Shown in pieces: positions 44,255 to 57,171 of a DNA stretch of 64,000 bases (position 1 is its first letter; every line of letters starts with the position of its first letter). The stretch is taken from the NCBI RefSeq assembly GCF_042186555.1, contig NC_133324.1, forward strand, positions 133,259,027 through 133,323,026. The letters are read 5' to 3'. The position numbers were made by a program, and so were the translations under genes. Under the pieces are notes generated by a model, which worked only from the letters and a program-made list of their open reading frames with translations, was not told the origin of the DNA and searched no databases. This DNA is from Aquarana catesbeiana. Lineage: Eukaryota > Chordata > Amphibia > Anura > Ranidae.

Positions 44255-44388
44255 TAGCAGTTAATTTTATTGCTATAAGCATTTTATTTTGTTTTGTTTT
44301 AAGTTTGTTTTGTTGTGATTAGCTGTTATTAGCCAGAGCTAATCACATGGTACAGATAGGCTGTGATTGGCCCCGTCTATACCATGTG

Positions 44389-44829
44389 CATAAGCGTGCG
44401 CAGGGGGTGTGCCAGGTGTGCCTGGGCACACCCTAATCATTCTGGCGCCAATTCCCCCTAATGCCTGGGCTTCCCCCTGTGTTGTGCCCCCCTACCATAG
44501 TGCTGCCAGCTTCCCTCCTCTCCTCTCCCCCCGGCTGCGGCGGGGGATGTTTCAGGTTGGAGAGCTGGGGAAGGGGCTAATCAATATGATATATACTGGC
44601 TCCTTTCTTTTCTCAATGAAGACAGTGATCACACTCACTGTGTTCAATCATAACTGAAGCATAGTAAACTGCTCTTACTATGCTTCAGTTTGTGAATGAA
44701 CAGGAAGCCGCTCAGCACAGAGCACTTCCCATTCATTCACAGTCCAATGCAGCTGAGGCTGCAGAGAAAGACATGTGTGTTTAAGTTTTGGAGTGCACAC
44801 CCTAATGCAATAGGCTGAGCACACCTATG
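44389..44829. repeat. hAT MITE with 8-bp duplication
   Basis: CATAAGCGTGCGCAG and CTGAGCACACCTATG are inverted ends. ACCATGTG (44381-44388) and ACCGTGTG (44830-44837) form an 8-bp duplication with one mismatch. Confidence 0.7.
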
Positions 44830-45176
44830 ACCGTGTGTTCATATTGACTAATCACAGCTATCAAAACAACTGTGCACAATGGATGGCATGAAATTAAGCC
44901 ATTCATTGTTTACAATAATCATGTGATCTGCTGTGATTGGTCACATGGTACCGGCAGAGAGCCGGTACACTAATCAGTCATCAGTTGTTCTCCGATGGAA
45001 ACAACCGGTGACAGTTTGTGCCATTGCGCATCACCTTTCGAGAGGATGTCATATGTCAATGTGCTATAGGCCGGGCAGAAAGTGGTTTAATATGGAATAG
45101 ATATGATTAGATATGGACAAACACACATACAAAAACTCAGAGTCTGTTCATTGGCCTTCATTAGTGACATACTTAA

Positions 45177-45413
45177 AGAGAAGCTCCAGCCCCCCCACCA
45201 AAAAATCTAAAGTCAGCAGCCAAAAATACAATAGCTGCTGACTTTTAATATTAGGACACTTCCCTCGCTGCGGTGAGGTCACCCAGAAGTTGGGATGGGT
45301 ACCAGTCAAAGACAGATACCCGCTTCCCCCTCCGCCCCGGAAGGAGCCAAATGTGGCAGCGGAGGGGGAGGAAGCATACAAGCGGAGCTTCCCCTGTTGG
45401 GTGGAGCTAGGCT
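45177..45413. repeat. TTAA-flanked MITE
   Basis: TTAA (45173-45176) AGAGAAGCTCCAGCC ... GGGTGGAGCTAGGCT TTAA (45414-45417). Inner CAGCAGCC / GCTGCTGAC fold. Same family as 59606. Confidence 0.65.
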
Positions 45414-45702
45414 TTAACATAGGGGATTATTTACACAGCCCTGGTGTTTGCTGAATTTGCTTTAAGCTGGCAGCACCATTGTATGTGCCCTGCAGGAGGA
45501 CACACAATGGCTGGCTATTCCTCTTTTTTCTGTTGAGGACTATTTTTGGGCCAGATACCTTTATATTATATGGAGTTCATGAGAATTCATTTGGTATACA
45601 GCTCCCCCTGGTGTCTTAAATGCTACATAACAGATATATATATCTAATACAAAACACTGGGAGTTTAATCATAAATCATTGATTTAAAAGTTCTTGGCTT
45701 AC

Positions 45703-48700
45703 GGACTGACATCCTAATTCCTGATATCTCTTCATTTATTATACTAAGAGATGGTTCTCTATAAAAAAAACTATATTTATAACTGAATGTAACTGCATTC
45801 TGATAGTCACACACTGTGTGGGATCATGTTACATTCCAGTTATATTTCTTATTACTTCTGATTCATATAGCCTTAGAATATATAAGTGAAATAAGGAAAT
45901 TCTTGTTCAGTTATATATTATTAGGTAATAACAATAGATTTATTACTTTTTAGGACAAATATGTTCAATAATCCAGAAGTAATGGAAGCTTTTTCTTTCT
46001 TTTCTTAAAACAAATATATTATTACCTAACTAGTTCCTAGAATTATGTTTTTGTTTATTCTAATCTGAAGCAATACAACCTCAATTTTATGAGTTAACAT
46101 CTCTAAACAGTTACATATGAATAAAATATGTAATTGTTTACTCTAAAAGGGTTAAAATCCCAAAATAATTCAAACTATCTTCATCAATACCAAAGTTATT
46201 AACAGTACCTTTCTAACTGAATTATTTAGCCTAGGGCAAGACTAACCATATACAACCACCCTGGAATAAATAATTTCAACAAAAACTATATTCTGCACTC
46301 CAATTAATGAAACATCATTTTGATGTCTTTTGACATAGCACTTCTCTCCTGTAAGCGGAAGATCCGTGTACCCCCATTAGCCCTCCTCATTCTCCCAACC
46401 ATATTATGTGGGAGTGTGACGAAGGCACTTATTCCCCTGAGAGAGATATTTATTCTCTTTCACGGGTAAATTGTGATTACTTGCAAAAAATAATTTATAC
46501 AATGTATCATCTAATCTCATATGTTTTTTGTTTACTCTTTACTCCAGAATTCACTGGTTTCTTTTCTATCTATTCATCTCTTCAGTCCACACAGGTTGAT
46601 CTGCGCAGTCAGCTCTGCATAACAAAAAGTAAGTCAAAACTATTTGATCTATTGCCATGGCACCACTGAATATACTTTCCCTGAATGTTCAGGGAATAAA
46701 TGTCCCTCAAAAAAGGACCAAAGCCTTCCGTACTTTCCATAACAAGAAGGCTCACATAGTATGCCTCCAAGAAACACACTTCACCAAAGATTCTACTCCA
46801 AAATATATTTCTCCTTTTTATCAACAAATTTACACGGCTTCTGCCTGTACCAAGCAAAGGGGAACTCTAATTGCATTTCACCGATCCACACCATTCACCT
46901 TATCATCAGAAATTAAAGACCCAGAAGGTAGATACCTGATACTCATGGGTTATATAATGGATACAGCAATCACAGTGATTTCCTACTACGCTCCTAACAA
47001 ACAACCTACACCATTCCTCTCACATATATTACAAGTGATTAATACACACAAAATAGGAACAGTGATAATGTGTGGGGATTCGAACCAGGTCCTCCTCCCA
47101 TTTCTGGATAAATCACCTTTTACACCATCCAAAATAACCTCTAGATTACCTTTTTCTCAACTTCTTTCCAAATACAATCTGGTAGATTCATGGAGAGAAA
47201 GTAACCCAATGAAAAAGAAATTCACTTATTTCTCGCACCCTCATCAAACCTTCACCAGAATAGATCATATTTTTCTAACAATAGGAATGATACCAGAAAT
47301 TATTGCATCAGATATAATTCCGATTCCGTGGTCTGACCATAATGCAGTATACACTACTATAGCCTCAGCCATACCAAAAGCGCATGACCCAACGTGGTAC
47401 TTACCGGACATAATGCTCAAACACCCACTACATCAGATGGCCATTGAACAAGCTTTAAAGGAATACATATCAATTAATAATACAACAGACATCTCCCCAA
47501 TAACACTGTGGGAAGCTCATAAGCCTGTCTTGCGTGGTACAATACAAAGACAAATGGCACTATTTAAACGGGAACGCAAAAATCTAGCAAAAAAACTAGA
47601 ACTCAATTTTAATGCAGCCTACATATCATTTCAAGATAATCCATCTCAGAGTACAATATCTGATCTGGAAAAATCTAGATTGGAATACGATCTATTTCTC
47701 ACTGAGTCAGTTGATAAATCCCTCAAACGCTCCAAACACAATTTCTACATGAATACAAACAAACCAGGTACATATCTGGCTCGGGCATTAAATTCAACTA
47801 ACAAATCTTTCAACCAATACGTTTGAAATTATCAAAAAATGTTTACACTTGTAATCCAGTTAAAATAGTCCATAAATTTCACTCACATCTCGCAACTTTA
47901 TACAAGACAAACAATGAATTTAATCCTACAGAAGCTGAATCCTTCTTCTCAAAAATAACTATACCTGAGTTATCTCAGAATCAAAAAAGCAGTTTGGATG
48001 AGCCTATAACTATAGATGAAGTTGCTAACGCCATAAAAGACCTAAAACTTAACAAAAGACCAGGCCCAGACGGCTACTCGGCTTTATACTATAAAACATT
48101 CTCAGAAATACTCTCTCCCATTCTCACTGAAACTTTTAACAAACTTCTAGATGGACATTCTTTTCGGCAAGAAACACTAATGGCAATTGTTTGTATGATC
48201 CCAAAACCCCTTTCTGATGATACTTCCTGTGTGAATTATCGGCCTATCTCTCTGTTAAACCTCGATATTAAATTATTAGCAAAAATAATAGCAAAACGCC
48301 TCAATAGCATTATAGGAAAATTAATACATAGAGATCAAGTAGGCTTCATGCCAAATAGACAGGCAGGCGATAATATACGCAGGGCAGTGTTATTGGCACA
48401 TATTGCTAAAAAACGGAAAATCCCTTTATGTTTTCTATCTCTCGATATTAAGAGGGCATTTGACACAGTATCCTGGCAATATATGCAATATTCATTACAA
48501 AAATGGGGTTTTGGACCCCACTTTTTAACATGGATCAAAGCATTATATAATAAACCCAAAGCCTATATAAAATATGCTGGATACAAATCTGAAGCCTTTA
48601 ATATCGAAAGAGGTACCCGACAGGGTTGCCCACTATCTCCCTTATTATTTGCCCTTATACTCGAACCCATGGCCCAATACATCAGAACAAACCAAACTAT

Positions 48701-50877
48701 AACTGGCATTGAAGTAGGAGGTATTACACACAAATTATGTATATTTGCAGACGATATATTACTTTTTCTATCATCACCACAGGTCTCTGGTCCTAACTTA
48801 ATACCAGCTCTTGATGGATTTGCAGCCCTATCCGGCCTTATGATTAATCCTAAGAAATGCCTAGTGCTTAATATTTCACTCACAAACATGGAATTGATCC
48901 CGGCTAGGGCTGCACTCCCATTCACATGGGCAGAAAAATCAATCCCATATCTTGGAATTCATTTAACAGCATCTCATTCTGACTTATTCTCAACCAATTA
49001 TCCTCCTGTATTAAGACAGATCACAAATCTAATAAAACAATGGTCACAACTTCCTTTATCCTGGATAGGGAAGATTAATGCAATCAAAATGACTATTCTA
49101 CCCAAATTGCTTTATCTATTCAGAGTCCTCCCTATTCCAATTCCTTCCTATTTTTTGAGAATAGTACAAAAAAGAGCAACTTCGTTTATATGGGGCTCTT
49201 CTAAACCACGTATACCTATACACACACTACATCTTCCCAAAAATAAAGGAGGCCTGGGATACCCTAATTTTACTAACTACTACAGAGCAGCACATTTGGC
49301 CAGTCTGTCCAAATACCATGCAAAACAGGAAATCCCATTATGGGTATTTATAGAGGCTTCAGAAAATGACCCTCTATTAATATCAAATTTATTATGGCTT
49401 GATCCTAAAGACCGCTTTAAAATTCATAATCCCATAACTAAACACTTCTTATCTCTCTGGGATAAACTAAAAACCAAATATCAGTTACAATCTCCACACA
49501 ATCCTCTCCTTTCTTTTATCAGAAATCCGGCCTTTTATCCGGCATGGATCTACCCAAATTCTTTTAAAGCTTGGACAACATCAGGCATTCAGACACTAAA
49601 TGACTTCATAGCATCTAAATCATTCCTTTCATTCCCATCGCTTAGAGAAAAATATGATCTACCAAACTCTGAGATATTTAGATATCTCCAAATCAAAAAT
49701 TTCTATACACCATTCCTAAAGGGGGATACACCATTATCCCAATTATCCATTTTTGAATCAATCTGTACAAAAGATCCATTTGCTAAAGGTACAATTTCAT
49801 CACTTTATAATCAATTATATGGAGTAGCAAATCTTAATAGACCCTCTTACGTTCAGAGGTGGGAGGAGGACCTGGGACGAACTTTAGAAGACACGGACTG
49901 GTCTAATATATGGCTCACATCTAAGTCATCTTCACCCAACATCTTGGCACTGGAGACAAATTATAAAGTCCTAACTCGCTGGTACCTTGTACCCGCTAGA
50001 GTGGCAAAATATTCACCTAATACCTCAACTCTTTGTTTTCGAGGATGCCCAGAAATAGGCACATATTTACACATATGGTGGACGTGCCCAGTAATCCAAA
50101 CCTTCTGGAAGGAAGTCTTCGTGATTGCATCTAAAATATTTAAAAAAATAATACAACCAGATCCATATTTAACTTTACTTAATCTAAAACCGGAATGGTT
50201 AACACTCTCTCAATTCAAACTTATGATCCAACTAATAACGGCTGCAAAACAAACAGTGGCCAAGGCATGGAAATCTCCTACATTGGTACTAGCAGAAACA
50301 ATTCACAGAATGAATAATACAATGTCCCATGCTAAGATGGTAGCCATCGATCAAAATCAAATTCCAAAATTTGAAAAACTTTGGCATCCTTGGATAAAAC
50401 AACAGTTCCTGTCAAATTTCAATGACTCTGTCCTGTTGCCATGGTAACAGATTAAATGACTTACAGAGACACCCATTCTAAGGCTTCAAAGAGAACTAAA
50501 AAGAATAATAAACTGACGAACGGGACAACCTTGTGGACCATACCTCTACCTTTCAACCCTTTTTCTTCTTTCTCTTTCCTTTTCTCCACCTTACGATTAA
50601 AGCTCATTATCAGAATTTATTTGACCTATATACACTCTACTTGTAAACAATATGTATAGTAGGTATAAATCATTTAAATACCTACAAAAGTAACTAAGGA
50701 AATTATATATATCTTTAATTTAGGTTTACGTGAACCCAATGTTTAATATTTGAAATTTCATGATATTTACCTATATAAACCCTACTGTAAAACAATGAGC
50801 TTACTTTATAGATCCTTGTAAACTTACTTTATGTATCTTTATAACATTGTATACTCAATATACTTCTTTTGACAAGG
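45703..50877 (+). mobile_element. L1-group LINE copy A, 5'-truncated
   Basis: It is flanked by the 17-bp duplication AAAAGTTCTTGGCTTAC (45686-45702 and 50878-50894). The 5' end lies in the inter-ORF spacer, about 11 bp after where ORF1 stops in copy B. It carries ORF2 and the complete 3' end (TTTTGACAAGG then A-rich). The target TTTT|AA nick fits an L1-type endonuclease. It is the near-identical, opposite-strand partner of 52952-59332. Confidence 0.9.
46657..50447 (+). pseudogene. L1 ORF2 (endonuclease-RT), one frameshift
   Basis: ATG at 46657 in GCCATGG context. The N-terminal 230 residues are an APE-type endonuclease: SLNVQGINVPQKR, CLQETHF, YYAPN, CGDSN, WSDHNAVY. A missing A at about 47811 (CAACC where copy B has CAAACC) ends this frame at 47826, and the rest continues at 47823 in the next frame. 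The RT follows: FMPNRQAGDNIRR, SLDIKRAFDTVSW, RQGCPLSPLLFAL, catalytic FADD at 48744-48755. The C-terminal cysteine motif CFRGC..GTYLHIWWTC is present. Combined about 1260 residues, normal for L1 ORF2. Apart from the one base the frame is open, so inactivation is recent (inference). Confidence 0.9.
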
Positions 50878-50894
50878 AAAAGTTCTTGGCTTAC

Positions 50895-51240
50895 TATTAA
50901 GCCTACAAGCCTCAGATTACTTGAAAGGAGCTAACGGCCCCTGTGTCCACCCCCACGGATGTTTTTCGATGCCTCTCACATTCTGCCATGTGTTGTCAAT
51001 ATGATAATCAACCTACGGGTCTTGAAGGAGCTACACAATTTAGCGAAACATGTCGACCCCTGGAAGATTAAGCAACCTGAACACCTCAAGCTTATATATT
51101 CTAAGTATACTAGAAGGTGTTAGGAGGTTCATTATATCATATTGAAGCATGATTTCTTCATGTTCTTATACTGTTGTATGTTCAAGTCCTTCTGAATTAA
51201 AAAAAGAATTGTAAAAAAAAAAAGTACATTTTTTAATTCA
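50895..51240 (+). mobile_element. PLE-type terminal repeat fragment after L1-A
   Basis: Non-coding block around the hammerhead-like motif at 51017-51059, ending in an A-rich tract (51195-51225). It is probably the older element into which, or beside which, L1-A inserted. Confidence 0.4.
51017..51059 (+). ncRNA. Hammerhead ribozyme-like motif, strong helices
   Basis: Helix I GGGTC (51017-51021) with GACCC (51055-51059) is perfect. Helix II GCTA (51030-51033) with TAGC (51041-51044) is perfect. GAAA at 51045-51048, helix III CATG, GTC at 51052-51054. The left core box reads TTGAAGGA in place of CUGANGA (one substitution and one extra purine), which would weaken or abolish cleavage. Confidence 0.65.
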
Positions 51241-51880
51241 ATTTATCCTTGTCTCTAGGTATGCCATTAAAGTCCAGTAGTAGCAGAGTGTGTCCCTGCA
51301 ACCCCCTTCTTTTTTTCTATAAAGAAAATCTTTTGAGAGTTTTCCTCTCTTTCTCAGGTCTGTAGCAATACCTGAGGAAGAAAGGAAAACTTTTGAAAAC
51401 TTGTCTTTTAAGTGTTAGATTAGTACAATAAAAAGGTATCATTGCATACTGCATTACTCACGTATTTTGTAATCTTATTTATATCTACTTATTTCGTTTT
51501 TTTTAGTGGTATGATTTAGTGGTGAAAATGATTAGTCTCCCCTCCCCAGTTTTGACTGTGGTATCTTATGTGCCCCCCTATATATTGTTCCTAGAGTCGC
51601 CACTGGCTCTGTGGATACAGTACATCTAACCCTTGATGCCTGTAGCAAGTTATTGATCCCTATAGGCACAAGTTATTGATCCCTACCACGGAGACTCTTT
51701 CTCTTGTCTATCTTGAAGCTGACTATTTTCCATTTAGATTTAACAATACATCCTGGTCAGTGTCTTACTAGCTTTGTTACAGAATCCTTGAAGGACAGCT
51801 ATGGACCTCTGCATTACTAGCTTACTATTTGTAACACTTAAAGACTTTTGTTACACTTAAACGTGGACTTATTAGTGGCT
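51241..51880. other. Unassigned repeat-derived sequence
   Basis: Contains CTGAGGA (51372) and GAAAACTTGTC (51395-51405) in hammerhead order with a weak helix II, then AATAAAAAGG. Later GAAGGACAGCTATGGA (about 51790) repeats 42571. No gene. Confidence 0.35.
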
Positions 51881-52345
51881 ACAACTCTGGTAACTTATAG
51901 TGTATTTCCTATATCCAGCATATGTAAGCATGCATAAGTGCCCCCATAGCAAGCAGCTTTCTATTGTGACACTCGGCGGGGGGAAGGGGGAGCCTGGAGC
52001 ACTGTCAGGGGACCTGAGAAGGAGGAGAATTGAACAGGACAGGTAAGTATAACATGATTATTATTTTAATTTAAAAAAAATCGAACCTTTAATATCACTT
52101 TAAAGCGGAACTTCACCCAAAAGGGGAAGTTTTAGCTTTTCCTCCTCCTTCCCCTCCCATATTTGGAATTTTTTTTGGTGGGGTAGCGGGTATCTGATCA
52201 TGACAGGTACCCACTTCCACTCCTCCTTGGGACACGTCAAAGGTCCCAGGAGACTGCAGGACCATTAACGGGCCGCATGCGCAGTGGGCAGACAGATGTG
52301 AAGCCCCCTCCTAGTCTAGCACGGCTTCGGCTAGAAGTGCTGAGC
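51881..52345. repeat. Fragments of TTAA-type MITEs
   Basis: CTTTAATATCACTTTAAAGC (52087) mirrors 41123. AGCGGAACTTCACCC plus GCATGCGCAGTGGGCA near 52275 matches the interior of the 59606 element (CATGCGCAGTGGGTGCCAGG). Ends are not both present. Confidence 0.5.
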
Positions 52346-53380
52346 AGTCCCCACCACGCAGGCCCAGGCTACTGGAGGCAGAGCCATGTCACAATGACCT
52401 CCGGGGAGAAGACTAGCTGGGGCAACAGAGGACTCTGTCGGATGTCAGGACCGGCACAGCAGCAACAGCTATTCCCTCCCGCCTGCTTCACTCATCAATC
52501 TGTAAGGCAGCCTTATCCCGATAATCTGCCCCCTTCTCTGCAGCCTGCAGGACCATTACCACAGCAACACAGTGCTGGTGAATTACCCTCACTTTCCCTT
52601 TTGACCAACATTTCTGAACTTTTAGTTAGGTTGTTTAGGGAATTACATTCTAATGCTAATCAGGCTAAAGTTATTTCAGTTGGTGTCTGTATGCCTGTTG
52701 ATAATTCTGCTGCTGAGATTTGGGTGCCTTCTAGTGTCTCTTGTGCTAATGCCACTCAAGTCTCTTTGAATTCTTTAAAGTTTACATTTTCAGCTAATGT
52801 TCCAGTTAGTTTCCATTTGACTAGGTCTCAGAATATTCCTGAGACATGTTTAAAATAATCTTTACCATGTGAGCTGTCGCCTTTGGGATACCACATTTCT
52901 CTGGCTACCAAGGAAAAGATTTGGCGGGGGGGGATTGTGGAATTTATTTTCCTTGTCAAAAGAAGTTTATTGAGTATACAATGTTATAAAGATACATAAA
53001 GTAAGTTTACAAGGATCTATAAAGTAAGCTCATTGTTTTACAGTAGGGTTTATATAGGTAAATATCATGAAATTTCAAATATTAAACATTGGGTTCACGT
53101 AAACCTAAATTAAAGATATATATCATTTCCTTAGTTACTTTTGTAGGTATTTAAATGATTTATACCTACTATACATATTGTTTACAGGTAGAGTGTATAT
53201 AGGTCAAATAAATTCTGATAATGAGCTTTAATCGTAAGGTGGAGAAAAGGAAAGAGAAAGAAGAAAAAGGGTTGAAAGGTAGAGGTATGGTCCACAAGGT
53301 TGTCCCGCTCGTCAGTTTATTATTCTTTTTAGTTCTCTTTGAAGCCTTAGAATGGGTGTCTCTGTAAGTCATTTAATCTG

Positions 53381-56300
53381 TTACCATGGCAACAGGACAG
53401 AGTCATTGAAGCTTGACAGGAACTGTTGTTTTATCCAAGGATGCCAAAGTTTTTCAAATTTTGGAATTTGATTTTGATCGATGGCTACCATCTTAGCATG
53501 GGACATTGTATTATTCATTCTGTGAATTGTTTCTGCTAGTACCAATGTAGGAGATTTCCATGCCTTGGCCACTGTTTGTTTTGCAGCCGTTATTAGTTGG
53601 ATCATTAGTTTGAATTGAGAGAGTGTTAACCATTCCGGTTTTAGATTAAGTAAAGTTAAATATGGATCTGGTTGTATTATTTTTTTAAATATTTTAGATG
53701 CAATCACGAAGACTTCCTTCCAGAAGGTTTGGATTACTGGGCACGTCCACCATATGTGTAAATATGTGCCTATTTCTGGGCATCCTCGAAAACAAAGAGC
53801 TGAGGTATTAGGTGAATATTTTGCCACTCTAGCGGGTACAAGGTACCAGCGAGTTAGGACTTTATAATTTGTCTCCAGTGCTAAGATGTTGGGTGAAGAT
53901 GACTTAGATGTGAGCCATATGTTAGACCAGTCCGTGTCTTCTAAAGTTCGTCCCAGGTCCTCCTCCCACCTCTGAACGTAAGAGGGTCTATTAAGATTTG
54001 CTACTCCATATAATTGATTATAAAGTGATGAAATTGTACCTTTAGCAAATGGATCTTTTGTACAGATTGATTCAAAAATGGATAATTGGGATAATGGTGT
54101 ATCCCCCTTTAGGAATGGTGTATAGAATTTTTTGATTTGGAGATATCTAAATATCTCAGAGTTTGGTAGATCATAATTTTCTCTAAGCGATGGGAATGAA
54201 AGGAATGATTTGGATGCTATGAAGTCATTTAGTGTCTGAATGCCTGATGTTGTCCAAGCTTTAAAAGAATTTGGGTAGATCCATGCCGGATAAAAGGCCA
54301 GATTTCTGATAAAAGAAAGGAGAGGATTGTGTGGAGATTGTAACTGATATTTGGTTTTTAGTTTATCCCAGAGAGATAAGAAGTGTTTAGTTATGGGATT
54401 ATGAATTTTAAAGCGGTCTTTAGGATCAAGCCATAATAAATTTGATATTAATAGAGGGTCATTTTCTGAAGCCTCTATAAATACCCATAATGGGATTTCC
54501 TGTTTTGCATGGTATTTGGACAGACTGGTCAAATGTGCTGCTCTGTAGTAGTTAGTAAAATTAGGGTATCCCAGGCCTACTTTATTTTTGGGAAGATGTA
54601 GTGTGTGTATAGGTATACGTGGTTTAGAAGAGCCCCATATAAACGAAGTTGCTCTTTTTTGTACTATTCTCAAAAAATAGGAAGGAATTGGAATAGGGAG
54701 GACTCTGAATAGATAAAGCAATTTGGGTAGAATAGTCATTTTGATTGCATTAATCTTCCCCATCCAGGATAAAGGAAGTTGCGACCATTGTTTTATTAGA
54801 TTTGTGATCTGTCTTAATACAGGAGGATAATTGGTTGAGAATAAGTCAGAATGAGATGCTGTTAAATGAATTCCAAAATATGGGATTGATTTTTCTGCCC
54901 ATGTGAATGGGAGTGCAGCCCTAGCCGGGATCAATTCCATGTTTGTGAGTGAAATATTAAGCACTAAGCATTTCTTAGGATTAATCATAAGGCCGGATAG
55001 GGCTGAAAATCCATCAAGAGCTGCTATTAAGTTAGGACCAGAGACCTGTGGTGATGATAGAAAAAGTAATATATCGTCTGCAAATATACATAATTTGTGT
55101 GTAATACCTCCTACTTCAATGCCAGTTATAGTTTGGTTTGTTCTGATGTATTGGGCCATGGGTTCGAGTATAAGGGCAAATTAATAAGGGAGATAATGGG
55201 CAACCCTGTCGGGTACCTCTTTCGATATTAAAGGCTTCAGATTTGTATCCAGCATATTTTATATAGGCTTTGGGTTTATTATATAATGCTTTGATCCATG
55301 TTAAAAAGTGGGGTCCAAAACCCCATTTTTGTAATGAATATTGCATATATTGCCAGGATACTGTGTCAAATGCCCTCTTAATATCGAGAGATAGAAAACA
55401 AAGGGATTTTCCGTTTTTTAGCAATATGTGCCAATAACACTGCCCTGCGTATATTATCGCCTGCCTGTCTATTTGGCATGAAGCCTACTTGATCTCTATG
55501 TATTAATTTTCCTATAATGCTATTGAGGCGTTTTGCTATTATTTTTGCTAATAATTTAATATCGAGGTTTAACAGAGAGATAGGCCGATAATTCACACAG
55601 GAAGTATCATCAGAAAGGGGTTTTGGGATCATACAAACAATTGCCATTAGTGTTTCTTGCCGAAAAGAATGTCCATCTAGAAAATTGTTAAAAGTTTCAG
55701 TGAGAATGGGAGAGAGTATTTCTGGGAATGTTTTATAGTATAAAGCCGAGTAGCCGTCTGGGCCTGGTCTTTTGTTAAGTTTTAGGTCTTTTATGGCGTT
55801 AGCAACTTCATCTATAGTTATAGGCTCATCCAAACTGCTTTTTTGATTCTGAGATAACTCAGGTAAGGTTATTTTTGAGAAGAAGGATTCAGCCTCTGTA
55901 GGATTAAATTCATTGTTTGTCTTGTATAAAGTTGCGAGATGTGAGTGAAATTTATGGACTATTTTAACTGGATTACAAGTGTAAACATTTTTTGATAATT
56001 TCAAACGTATTGGTTTGAAAGATTTGTTAGTTGAATTTAATGCCCGAGCCAAATATGTACCTGGTTTGTTTGTATTCATGTAGAAATTGTGTTTGGAGCG
56101 TTTGAGGGATTTATCAACTGACTCAGTGAGAAATAGATCGTATTCCAATCTAGATTTTTCCAGATGAGATTTTGTACTCTGAGATGGATTATCTTGAAAT
56201 GATATGTAGGCTGCATTAAAATTGAGTTCTAGTTATTTTGCTAGATTTTTGCGTTCCCGTTTAAATATTGCCATTTGTCTTTGTATTGTACCACGCAAGA

Positions 56301-57171
56301 CAGGCTTATGCGCTTCCCACAGTGTTATTGGGGAGATGTCTGTTGTATTATTAATTGATATGTATTCCTTTAAAGCTTGTTCAATGGCCATCTGATGTAG
56401 TGGGTGTTTGAGCATTATGTCCGGTAAGTACCACGTTGGGTCATGCGCTTTTGGTATGGCTGAGGCTATAGTAGTGTATACTGCATTATGGTCAGACCAC
56501 GGAATCGGAATTATATCTGATGCAATAATTTCTGGTATCATTCCTATTGTTAGAAAAATATGATCTATTCTGGTGAAGGTTTGATGAGGGTGCGAGAAAT
56601 AAGTGAATTTCTTTTTCATTGGGTTACTTTCTCTCCATGAATCTACCAGATTGTATTTGGAAAGAAGTTGAGAAAAAGGTAATCTAGAGGTTATTTTGGA
56701 TGGTGTAAAAGGTGATTTATCTAGAAATGGGAGGAGGACCTGGTTCGAATCCCCACACATTATCACTGTTCCTATTTTGTGTGTATTAATCACTTGTAAT
56801 ATATGTGAGAGGAATGGTGTAGGTTGTTTGTTAGGAGCGTAGTAGGAAATCACCGTGATTGCTGTATCCATTATATAACCCATGAGTATCAGGTATCTAC
56901 CTTCTGGGTCTTTAATTTCTGATGATAAGGTGAATGGTGTGGATCGGTGAAATGCAATTAGAGTTCCCCTTTGCTTGGTACAGGCAGAAGCCGTGTAAAT
57001 TTGTTGATAAAAAGGAGAAATATATTTTGGAGTAGAATCTTTGGTGAAGTGTGTTTCTTGGAGGCATACTATGTGAGCCTTCTTGTTATGGAAAGTACGG
57101 AAGGCTTTGGTTCTTTTTTGAGGGACATTTATTCCCTGAACATTCAGGGAAAGTATATTCAGTGGTGCCAT
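53381..57171 (-). pseudogene. L1 ORF2 of copy B, three lesions
   Basis: Same protein as 46657-50447. Lesions relative to copy A: TAA at 56235-56233 (AAA to TAA in AKKLELN), a 2-bp loss near 55400 (in the KIPLCFLSLDIK region) and an extra A near 55183 (after SPLL). Endonuclease and RT motifs remain (QETHF, WSDHNAVY, FADDILLFL, CFRGCPEIGTYLHIWW). Unlike copy A it is intact at the 47811-equivalent position (SFKPIRLKLSK). Confidence 0.9.

Larger units (their letters stand above)
43316..45086. mobile_element. TTAA-flanked non-autonomous element with two guests
   Basis: CCACTTCAATACAGG left and CAGAAAGTGG right follow the CCACTT / AAGTGG pattern of the element at 59598, with TTAA at 43312-43315 and 45087-45090. 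Guests: a TA-flanked palindrome (44064-44254) and a hAT MITE (44389-44829). Non-coding. Confidence 0.6.

Noticed and set aside
48335..48925. Minus-strand frames inside copy A ORF2 (and mirror frames in copy B)
   Set aside because: They are antisense shadows of the LINE ORF2.
51372..51405. CTGAGGA...GAAAACTTGTC as a fifth hammerhead
   Set aside because: Helix I does not form and helix II is A/T-only apart from one pair; kept only as a note.
52277..52858. 193-codon frame as a possible host gene
   Set aside because: Its C-terminal part runs into DIRS gag-like sequence and its first 60 codons overlap a MITE fragment.
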